Both the position numbers and the translations under genes were made by a program. A stretch of DNA of 6,077 nt, from assembly GCA_023700825.1 (NCBI GenBank), contig JAMPYE010000284.1:1-6077 (forward strand). The letters run 5' to 3'. Positions 1 through 5,321 of the stretch are shown here, in pieces. The notes beneath the pieces are model-generated. The model did no database searches, was not told the origin of the DNA, and saw only the letters and a program-made list of their open reading frames with translations. The stretch's first letter is position 1. Every line of letters begins with the position of its first letter. Source of the stretch: Thermoanaerobaculia bacterium (GTDB lineage: Bacteria > Acidobacteriota > Thermoanaerobaculia > Gp7-AA8).

Positions 1-36
1 AGCGCCGCGACCACTCTAGCGCTGACGGCGAATCGA

Positions 37-73
37 GTCGCCTTCGGCGACGCGCAGACAAGAGTGTCTGCGC
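37..73 (-). terminator. Two adjacent hairpins downstream of the zinc-ribbon gene
   Basis: GCGCAGACA (52-60) and TGTCTGCGC (65-73) form a perfect 9-bp stem with a 4-base loop. Directly beside it, GTCGCC (37-42) and GGCGAC (46-51) form a 6-bp stem with a 3-base loop. They begin about 40 bases after the stop at 114. Without a T tract on either side they are only terminator-like; a role in ending or stabilising this transcript is inferred. Confidence 0.5.
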
Positions 74-113
74 CACACGAGGGCCGGCCCCCGCCTATCG
101 CCTCTCGCCTGCC

Positions 114-746
114 TCAAGCGTACTTCTGGCCGCACTCGGGGCAGAACTTCGGATTCCCCTCGGCGTCGGCTCCGCACTTGTTGCAGTGCTTCTTCGCGGC
201 GACGGCGGCGCCGCACTCGGGACAGAACTTGCCTCCCTGCGTCTTCGCGCCGCAGGCGGGGCAGACCGCGCCGGTCACGGTCGAGACGTCACGCTGCCTG
301 GTCCAGTCGACCGTGCGTGCCTTTTCGTGAACCTGCTCCCGCGCGGCCTCGGCCTGCGCGGCGGCCATCTCCTCGTCGAGGTCGGGTGCGCACCCTTCGC
401 AGAGCTGCATCTTCCGGTTCCAGCAGATCGGCTCGCACACCCACTTGCCGCAGCGCGTGCACTGCTTGAACTGCTTCGAGATCTCGTCGGCGGCTTCCTT
501 GAGCGCCGCGTCGTGTCCGGCGCCGCCGATGGCACGCTGCACTTCGTACGTGCTCGACGCCGCGTTGCCGAAGATTCCTCCGAATAGGCTTCCGGCGACG
601 CGGACTGCCGACGCCGCCATCCCGATCGCCGACGCCTTGAAGGTCGACATGTAACCGTTGCCGCATTTCTCACAGTAGAACTTGAACTGATAGCCGCGGT
701 CGGTCGAGAGGTCTTCGTGATTGCCCGTGAACCAGATGGATGCCAT
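114..746 (-). CDS. Multi-zinc-ribbon hypothetical protein (double zinc ribbon C-terminus)
   Basis: The 210-residue protein contains seven Cys-x-x-Cys knuckles. CEKC at 25-28 is followed by an Ala/Gly-rich hydrophobic stretch (about 38-62) and a short helical segment. A central ribbon pairs C96/C99 with C116/C119 and has extra C104 and C108 between them. An acidic, Ala-rich helix (about 120-148), probably a coiled coil, leads to two tandem ribbons, C162/C165 with C175/C178 and C188/C191 with C202/C205. These are CPACG...FCPECG and CNKCG...FCPECG, the double zinc ribbon pattern. Such ribbons are usually structural or mediate protein or nucleic-acid contacts; no catalytic domain is visible. The glycine-spaced stretch (AGSLFGGIFG) could pack against a membrane or oligomerise, but it is too polar and short to call a transmembrane helix. 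There is no signal peptide. The start is secure: AAGGAG precedes the ATG by six bases. It lies 85 bases after the inferred end of the secreted-protein gene and may be co-transcribed with it. Confidence 0.88.
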   Translation of the reverse strand: MASIWFTGNHEDLSTDRGYQFKFYCEKCGNGYMSTFKASAIGMAASAVRVAGSLFGGIFGNAASSTYEVQRAIGGAGHDAALKEAADEISKQFKQCTRCGKWVCEPICWNRKMQLCEGCAPDLDEEMAAAQAEAAREQVHEKARTVDWTRQRDVSTVTGAVCPACGAKTQGGKFCPECGAAVAAKKHCNKCGADAEGNPKFCPECGQKYA

Positions 747-752
747 TGGTTT

Positions 753-758
753 CTCCTT
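753..758 (-). promoter_or_regulatory. Ribosome binding site of the zinc-ribbon gene
   Basis: AAGGAG with a six-base spacer precedes ATG 744-746, close to the ideal Shine-Dalgarno arrangement. It shows that translation starts here independently of the frame that reads through from the upstream gene, which supports a frameshift upstream rather than a long fusion. Confidence 0.8.
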
Positions 759-831
759 GAACGATCTCGAGGAGGCATTTTACGTTCTCGAAGATGAGGA
801 GGTTTCGTATTTCGGAGAAGGCCCGGTGGGA

Positions 832-1726
832 TCAGCGGGCGGTGAACTTCGTCGTCCTCGTCCGCGTTCCCGTGGCCCGGATCGTCGAGGCCGGGCCGCC
901 GGGCCCCCCCCGCGGTTCCGTTCGCCGTGAAAGCCATCGTCGCAGACAGCGACTCGCCGAGCTTTGCGCGCTTCACATCGACGGGGAACGTCGCGCTGGA
1001 CCGCGCTTCGAGCCGCCCCTCGACCACGTCGAACCCCTCGGGCATCGCGATGCCGATCCCTTCCATCACGATCCGACCCTCGACCGTCATCACATCGCGG
1101 CCGTCGACGTGCCGAATGCCGGACAGCTTCGTCTCGCCCGTCACTCCCTCGTCGTCGATCGTCAGGCCCGGCTCGCGGAACAATTCTGCCGCACGCGCGG
1201 CATCGATCGGCCACGAGTCGCCGACCCGTTTTCTTTGCTTCGTGCCGAAGATCTCGTCGTCCGACTCATCCGTGGTCGGAAGGACATTGACGAGCTTGAA
1301 GAGCTTCTCGACATCGGCCGACACCGGCTCGCCGGCGACCGCGTAGCTCTCGGTCCTGCCGTCGACCGAAAGAACGACCTCAGTGCCGCGCGCGAGAACG
1401 TCGACGCGCTTCCCGTCGCTCTCCGAGCTGAACCGCTCGACGACGAGCTTCGCCTTCTTCGTTCGTCCCCGTTCGTCGACCTCGAGGACCTCGGCGAGGA
1501 CATCGAGGTCGACCATGACCTCGGTCTTCTTCTCGTCGATGACGACGCCTTCGACGGCGACCACCAGTTCTTCGACGTTCGTTCCCCTGGAGACGGCGCG
1601 GAACGTCGAGCCGACGTCGACGTGACGATCGAGGAGGATCTCGTACGATCGTGCGTCGGCGGCCGACGCAACCGTGGAAAGCAGCAGCGCCGGTACGAGC
1701 ATCCATCCAGCCATCGTGAGTCTCAT
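832..1726 (-). CDS. Secreted hypothetical protein with +1 frameshift near the 3' end (poly-G run)
   Basis: The ATG at 1724-1726 follows AGGAAGGA by six bases and opens a clear signal peptide (residues 1-22, hydrophobic core GWMLVPALLLSTV, likely cut after ASA), so export is expected. The mature part is rich in alternating hydrophobic strands and acidic residues, with a KRVGDSWPID motif near 166-175. It resembles uncharacterised periplasmic or outer-surface beta proteins; I assign no function. The frame is coherent to about residue 274 and then meets a run of eight G (904-911 on the plus strand as C). In the frame as written, the rest becomes Arg/Ser/Pro-rich and runs to 275, right across the zinc-ribbon gene. 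Removing one G instead gives a strand-like ending (ASTIRATGTRTRTTKFTAR) and a TGA at 832-834, for a 297-residue product. That fits the next gene's start at 746. So the record carries either a real frameshift or a homopolymer sequencing error. The coordinates given are those of the repaired gene. Confidence 0.72.
904..911 (-). other. Homopolymer run of eight G (minus strand) at the inferred frameshift
   Basis: The minus strand reads GC, then eight G, then CCCGGC. With seven G the upstream coding frame joins the downstream frame that ends at 832-834; with eight it does not. The 895-base span from the start to that stop is one base over a multiple of three, which agrees with a single extra base. 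Runs like this are typical sites of both polymerase slippage and sequencing error. Confidence 0.75.
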
Positions 1727-1732
1727 TCCTTG

Positions 1733-1740
1733 TCCTTCCT
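1733..1740 (-). promoter_or_regulatory. Ribosome binding site of the secreted-protein gene
   Basis: AGGAAGGA ends six bases before the ATG at 1724-1726. This selects the start that gives a proper signal peptide rather than the in-frame upstream start at 1840, which would add 38 residues of non-secretory sequence. Confidence 0.7.
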
Positions 1741-1764
1741 GCGAACGCGCGAACGCGGGAACGC
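1741..1764. repeat. Three tandem 8-base units upstream of the secreted-protein gene
   Basis: GCGAACGC occurs twice in direct succession, followed by GGGAACGC. The array sits just ahead of the ribosome binding site, in the probable 5' leader. The 244-base gap between 1727 and 1970 otherwise holds only the 13-bp hairpin and no promoter I can support; no gene is visible there. Confidence 0.55.
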
Positions 1765-1915
1765 CTCCGCCGGAGATTGCTGGAGGGTGGTAGATCTTCG
1801 GGATTCCCCGATTTTGACACGGGTCGAAGCGGTCTCTCACAGCGAATCTACGGGGGCTATCGCGAAGCGGATTCCACCGTCGCGGCTGCCGAGGCGTAAG
1901 GAACGGCGAGAACGA

Positions 1916-1945
1916 GAACGGCCCCGGATTTCTCCGGGGCCGTTC
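1916..1945 (-). terminator. Terminator-like 13-bp perfect hairpin after the H1-like gene
   Basis: The arms GAACGGCCCCGGA (1916-1928) and TCCGGGGCCGTTC (1933-1945) pair perfectly over 13 bases around a 4-base loop, starting about 26 bases past the stop at 1971. On the minus strand the following sequence (TCGTTCTCG) is only mildly T-rich, so it is not a textbook intrinsic terminator. It may work with Rho or protect the 3' end of the mRNA. The plus-strand side has no T tract. Confidence 0.65.
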
Positions 1946-1970
1946 GATTCGGGGGCAAATGTGTCGCTCG

Positions 1971-3107
1971 TCAGCGGATGACTTCCATCGTCCCTCTGCC
2001 GATCGCGAGCTCGGTGCGATAGGCGTTGACAGCGTGGATCGTGTAGTCGACGGTCGTTCCGACGGACTTCGCGCTCACGAGGTCGGACATCTGACGGTGC
2101 GGCCTCGCGCTGCCGGGCTTCGTCGACTTGTAGAGCGCCTTGCTGAACGGGCTTGGCTTCTGGATCTCGACGACGACGTGATCCACGAGCACGTCGACTC
2201 CGCCGAAGTAGCGGAAGTCCCACTCGACGGCGGCGCCGGGAGTGAGCGTGACCACGGGCGGATAGCAGTGGACGAAAATGCGGCCGGCGTCCTGTTCGAC
2301 ATGGACGAGCACGGGAATGGTCTTGATCGGCTTCGGCGGCGCGAGATCCTCTTCGCGCATGAGGCGGTCGGACGATGCCGGAGCGGCAGCGACGGTGAAG
2401 GCCGACTTCGCGCGCGGAGGCGCGGGGATGAACGACGAGGGGCGCGAGCCTTCCTGCGAGATCCAGGTGGCGAGCGGAGCGCTAGTCGGCGTGACGCGCG
2501 GGCCGCGTCTCGTGCGGCGCGCTTTCGCGGCCTTCGGCGCGGCAGCCTTGGCCGCGGGCTTCGCCGGCACGGGCGCCTTCACCGCGGGCGCGGGGGTGGA
2601 CTTTCGGACTTCCGCGACCTTGGACGCAGGTACAGACTTGGCGGGGCGAACAGGTGCCGCCACCGGCTTCTTCGTCGACGGTTTCGCGGCGGCCACGAGC
2701 TTCTTCGCCGGGGCTGCACCCTTAGCGGGCTTCGGCGGTGCTTTCTTTGCAGGGGTGGCTGCGCGTTTCGATGCCGCTTTCGAGGCCGGCTTCGTCACTT
2801 TCGCCGGTTTTTTCGGTGCAGGCTTCGCGGTTTTCGCCAGCTTCTTCGACGCGGGCTTTGCCGCCTTCTTCGAGGCAGGTTTGACCACTTTCGCGGGCGC
2901 TTTGACCTTCTTCGGTGCGGCTTTCGCCGGCTTCGAGACGGTCTTCGGACGCTTCTGTGCGATGGCCTTCTTCGCGACAGGCTTCGCAGGAACCTTCTTT
3001 GCGGAAGGCTTCAACTTCTTGACAATCTTGGACTTAGTGGCCAACTTGCTGCTGGAGGATTTCATCCGCGCCGTGGCCTTGGACGTCTTGCTCTTCGCCC
3101 GCGCCAT
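1971..3107 (-). CDS. Hypothetical protein with histone-H1-like Lys/Ala/Pro tail fused to a C-terminal beta-rich domain
   Basis: I do not recognise a named family for the whole 378-residue protein. Residues 1 to about 205 are low-complexity Lys/Ala/Pro/Ser with only one acidic residue (Glu167). They carry repeated KPxxKK motifs such as KPASKK at 76-81 and 84-89 and KPAPKK at 95-100, and end in the basic cluster ARRTRRGPR. Such tails in histone H1 and bacterial H1-like proteins bind DNA or RNA electrostatically. A linker at about 206-260 leads to a folded domain at about 263-378 of alternating hydrophobic strands (IPVLVHVEQ, IFVHCYPPVVTLTPG, VEWDFRY, VLVDHVVVEIQKPSPF, VDYTIHAVNAYR). The TLTPGAAVEWDF pattern looks like a small beta-sandwich, possibly cupredoxin- or Ig-like, but this is a guess. 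There is no signal peptide or membrane segment, so a cytoplasmic nucleoid-associated role is inferred. I chose ATG 3105-3107 because GAGGGAG sits six bases upstream; the TTG at 3120-3122 would place that site inside the gene. It has its own promoter and terminator-like hairpin. Confidence 0.85.
   Translation of the reverse strand: MARAKSKTSKATARMKSSSSKLATKSKIVKKLKPSAKKVPAKPVAKKAIAQKRPKTVSKPAKAAPKKVKAPAKVVKPASKKAAKPASKKLAKTAKPAPKKPAKVTKPASKAASKRAATPAKKAPPKPAKGAAPAKKLVAAAKPSTKKPVAAPVRPAKSVPASKVAEVRKSTPAPAVKAPVPAKPAAKAAAPKAAKARRTRRGPRVTPTSAPLATWISQEGSRPSSFIPAPPRAKSAFTVAAAPASSDRLMREEDLAPPKPIKTIPVLVHVEQDAGRIFVHCYPPVVTLTPGAAVEWDFRYFGGVDVLVDHVVVEIQKPSPFSKALYKSTKPGSARPHRQMSDLVSAKSVGTTVDYTIHAVNAYRTELAIGRGTMEVIR
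2771..2885 (-). repeat. Degenerate KPASK-type coding repeats in the H1-like tail
   Basis: This part of the H1-like gene encodes KPASKK, KPASKK, KPAPKK and KPASKA at residues 76, 84, 95 and 106, a spacing of 8 to 11 residues. Similar but looser KPxxKK units continue on both sides across roughly residues 30-150. The DNA repeats are imperfect. Such tracts commonly vary in copy number between strains, which is known of H1-like tails and only inferred here. Confidence 0.5.
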
Positions 3108-3113
3108 CGTAGA

Positions 3114-3120
3114 CTCCCTC
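3114..3120 (-). promoter_or_regulatory. Ribosome binding site of the H1-like gene (decides the start)
   Basis: GAGGGAG lies six bases before the ATG at 3105-3107. It rules out the in-frame TTG five codons upstream, which would contain it. A small palindrome (CTCATTTTGAG, 3118-3128) overlaps its first three bases and could form a weak 4-bp stem. Confidence 0.75.
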
Positions 3121-3163
3121 AAAATGAGATAACCCTTTTATTTGGGGCTTTTTGGGCTGGCGC

Positions 3164-3172
3164 ACTATACCA
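3164..3172 (-). promoter_or_regulatory. Extended -10 promoter for the H1-like gene
   Basis: On the minus strand TGG is followed directly by TATAGT, matching an extended -10 element (TGn plus five of six bases of TATAAT). A -35 hexamer is weak (TGGCGG at 3187-3192, 17-base spacing), as is common with extended -10 promoters. The predicted start near 3157 gives a 5' leader of about 50 bases, conspicuously A/T-rich for this genome. It lies between glmM and the H1-like gene, so the latter can be transcribed independently. Confidence 0.5.
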
Positions 3173-3252
3173 ACCGATCGCAAAAACCGCCACTGTTTTC
3201 GGCTGGATTCCCGAGGGATTCCGTTAGTGACAGGTCTCGGCAACAGGCACGC

Positions 3253-4590
3253 TCAACCGATCTCTTCGGCGAGAATACGGGTCAGGCGCTCGGCCATCGC
3301 ACGGATCATTTCGTCGTCGCGACCCTCGATCATCACCCGCACGAGGTTCTCGGTTCCCGAGTAGCGGACGAGAATTCGCCCCTCGCCCGCGAGACGCGCC
3401 TCCTCCTCGGCGAGTGCGTGGCGATAACGCGGCAGCGTGTCGAGCGGCGGGCGAGCGCCAACTCTCCGGTTCACGAGAATCTGCGGCATCGGCTCGAAGG
3501 TCTCGATCTGCGAGAAGCGGCGTCCCTCGCGCGAGAGAATCTCCCCCATCACGAGCGCCGTGTGCACGCCGTCCCCGGTCGTGTGGGTCTCGAGATCGAT
3601 CACGTGGCCCGACTGCTCCCCGCCGATCGTGGCTCCCCGCTCGATCATCTTCTCCAGCACGTACTTGTCGCCCACGTTCGCGCGGACGAGCTCGATCCCG
3701 TCGGCGGCCAGGCGCTTCTCGAAACCGAGATTCGACATGACGGTCGCGACGACGACGTCGTTGCGGAGGCGCCCTTCCGCCTTCCTCCGCGTCGCGATCA
3801 GATAGAGCACCTCGTCGCCGTTGCGGATCGTCCCCTCATCGTCGGCGAAGATCACCCGGTCGGCATCGCCGTCGAAGGAGACGCCGAAGTCGGCGTTCTC
3901 CCCGACCACGCACGCCGCCATCCTGTCGGGGTGCAACGCGCCGCAGCCCTCGTTGATGTTTCGCCCGTCAGGTGCGGCGAAGATCGAAATCACCTCGGCT
4001 CCGGCGCGACGGAAGAGATCGACGCCGATCTCGTGCGCCGCACCGTTGCCGGCGTCGACGACGACTCTGCGGCCCTTGAGAGCGCCCGCGGCAATGCCCG
4101 TCGCCAGGAAGTCCTTGTAGCGCTCGACGAGCAGGCAGTCCCGATCGAGCGCCTCGAGCGGAGGAAGGGTCTCGCCGTCCTTCCGGATCGCGAGCATCTC
4201 CTCCTCGATCCTGAGCTCGATATCGTCGGAGAGCTTCATGCCATCGTGACCGAAGAGCTTGACCCCGTTGTCGTGCCACGGGTTGTGCGACGCCGAGATC
4301 GACACGGCGGCCCCGGCGTCGGAGGTTCGACAGAGATAGGCGACGCCCGGCGTCGGGATGACTCCGGCAAATCGCGCCGCACCGCCACCGCGACGGATTC
4401 CCTCGTGGAGAGCGAGCGCAATCTCCAGGCCCGACTCGCGCGTGTCCATGCCGAGGATGACGACGGGGCGGATGCCCGCGGCGCGAAGGCGGTGGGCTGT
4501 CGACTCGCCGAGCGCGAGCATCGAGGCGACATCGAGCGGGTACTCGTGCGCCTTGCCGCGAATTCCGTCCGTTCCGAAGAGCTTCCTCAC
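3253..4590 (-). CDS. glmM: Phosphoglucosamine mutase GlmM
   Basis: GlmM interconverts glucosamine-6-phosphate and glucosamine-1-phosphate in the cytoplasm, the step leading to UDP-N-acetylglucosamine for peptidoglycan and, where present, lipopolysaccharide. The 445-residue length is normal for the family. All four alpha-D-phosphohexomutase signatures are present. FGTDGIRG lies at the N-terminus. The phosphoserine loop SASHNP has catalytic Ser101. The metal loop DGDADR is at 240-245 and the sugar-binding GEQSGH at 324-329. The phosphate-binding RYSGTENLVRVM is at 409-420. The Ser-rather-than-Thr loop and the GEQSGH form favour GlmM over phosphomannomutase or phosphoglucomutase. The start is GTG at 4588-4590, overlapping the cdaR stop as GTGA; the protein begins MRKLFGTDG exactly where the family does, and AAAGG lies about 9 bases upstream. 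GlmM binds and inhibits CdaA in several Firmicutes, which makes this co-transcription meaningful. No residue is missing, so it should be functional. Confidence 0.98.
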   Translation of the reverse strand: MRKLFGTDGIRGKAHEYPLDVASMLALGESTAHRLRAAGIRPVVILGMDTRESGLEIALALHEGIRRGGGAARFAGVIPTPGVAYLCRTSDAGAAVSISASHNPWHDNGVKLFGHDGMKLSDDIELRIEEEMLAIRKDGETLPPLEALDRDCLLVERYKDFLATGIAAGALKGRRVVVDAGNGAAHEIGVDLFRRAGAEVISIFAAPDGRNINEGCGALHPDRMAACVVGENADFGVSFDGDADRVIFADDEGTIRNGDEVLYLIATRRKAEGRLRNDVVVATVMSNLGFEKRLAADGIELVRANVGDKYVLEKMIERGATIGGEQSGHVIDLETHTTGDGVHTALVMGEILSREGRRFSQIETFEPMPQILVNRRVGARPPLDTLPRYRHALAEEEARLAGEGRILVRYSGTENLVRVMIEGRDDEMIRAMAERLTRILAEEIG

Positions 4591-5321
4591 TTCGATCCGC
4601 CTTTCGCCGCAGTGGACTTCGCGCCGGCCTTCGATGCCGGCTTCGTCTCCGGCTCGGGAGGTTTCTCGGCGACCTCGACGGTCACGACCGTGGTCTGCGG
4701 CTCGAGCACCCGGACCAGGGGAACGTCGGAAACGACGCCAGCCGTCTGCCGGAAGGACTGCGAGCGGCCGGTGAGCACGATTCGATCGGTGAAAACTTCG
4801 TCGAGCTCGCGGATCGCGGACGCCGGTCCCGACACGAGCGCCGTCGGCGGCTCGATGCGAAGTGATTCTTCCGAATAGCCGAACCCCTCGCGCAGTTGCC
4901 CGACGAAGAACGGGCGGATCGGAACGTTCTTGTTCCGGCGCGATTCCATCCGGAACGACACGGAGGCCGGCTCGAGCGAGATGACCTCGACGTTCGGCGG
5001 CACGTTGAGCGCCTGCGGCCGGATGAGCGCGCGCAGCGTGCCGGGCTTCGCGTCGCGCATGTCGAGAGTGATCTCGAGGTTCTGCGAAGAGAGCGACCGG
5101 AGTGCCTTGAGCGGCCCGCGGAGCCGCACGCTGAGCGATTCCTCGACCGGCTCCATCACGATCACGTCACGCGGCACGCCGACCAGCGCGATGGGCACTT
5201 CGTAGGAACGCTCGAGCAGCTGCTCGCGCCTCTCCGACGTCACGCCGAACCAGATCATGATCGCCGCGACCAGCGCGACGATGCGAAGCCCGGTGCCGCG
5301 GAAGATGCGTTCGAGGCTCAT
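4587..5321 (-). CDS. cdaR: YbbR-domain protein CdaR, membrane-anchored regulator of CdaA, short two-repeat form
   Basis: CdaR-type proteins are anchored by one N-terminal helix with YbbR repeats outside the membrane; in Firmicutes they bind CdaA and modulate c-di-AMP synthesis. This 244-residue protein has a hydrophobic segment at about residues 11-27 (IVALVAAIMIWFGV). Two YbbR-like beta repeats follow, at about 40-125 and 130-217, each running from a V.V...G.. strand region to a final TVxVEV- or VSFRME-type strand. B. subtilis CdaR is nearly twice as long with four repeats, so this is a reduced form. After a PPEPETKP linker, the last 20 or so residues are rich in Lys, Ala, Ser and Gly. I chose the ATG at 5319-5321 because it overlaps the cdaA stop as ATGA. 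The frame stays open far upstream, but that extension lies wholly inside cdaA and starts no membrane helix. An AAGGGA about 11 bases upstream is a modest ribosome binding site. Its stop overlaps the glmM start. The family call is firm; regulation of CdaA here is inferred. Confidence 0.9.
   Translation of the reverse strand: MSLERIFRGTGLRIVALVAAIMIWFGVTSERREQLLERSYEVPIALVGVPRDVIVMEPVEESLSVRLRGPLKALRSLSSQNLEITLDMRDAKPGTLRALIRPQALNVPPNVEVISLEPASVSFRMESRRNKNVPIRPFFVGQLREGFGYSEESLRIEPPTALVSGPASAIRELDEVFTDRIVLTGRSQSFRQTAGVVSDVPLVRVLEPQTTVVTVEVAEKPPEPETKPASKAGAKSTAAKGGSK

Noticed and set aside
777..782. TAAAAT on the minus strand as a -10 element for the zinc-ribbon gene
   Set aside because: No -35 hexamer at a sensible distance and no extended -10; a chance A/T patch is as likely.
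275..831. Continuation of the secreted-protein frame across the zinc-ribbon gene as a C-terminal fusion
   Set aside because: After the G run the sequence becomes Arg/Ser/Pro-rich and overlaps a gene with a strong start and clear cysteine motifs in another frame.
794..1981. A 395-codon plus-strand frame opposite the secreted-protein gene
   Set aside because: The minus-strand frame has a signal peptide, a ribosome binding site and strand-like sequence; this one has only Arg/Asp/Leu-rich shadow composition.
3202..3219. Inverted GGAATCCC/GGGAATCC pair after glmM as an intrinsic terminator
   Set aside because: The arms have an internal mismatch and only two bases between them, and no T tract follows directly.
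1959..3227. Two long plus-strand frames opposite the H1-like gene, one Arg/Gly-rich and one Phe/Ala/Gly-rich
   Set aside because: They are the complement of the Lys/Ala/Pro codon repeats; their repetitive look derives entirely from the tail-coding DNA. No ribosome binding site supports them.
3142..4878. A 578-codon open frame on the plus strand opposite glmM and the end of cdaR
   Set aside because: It lies antisense to a gene with every GlmM signature. Its translation is rich in Arg, Asp and His with no domain, which is typical of shadow frames in GC-rich DNA.
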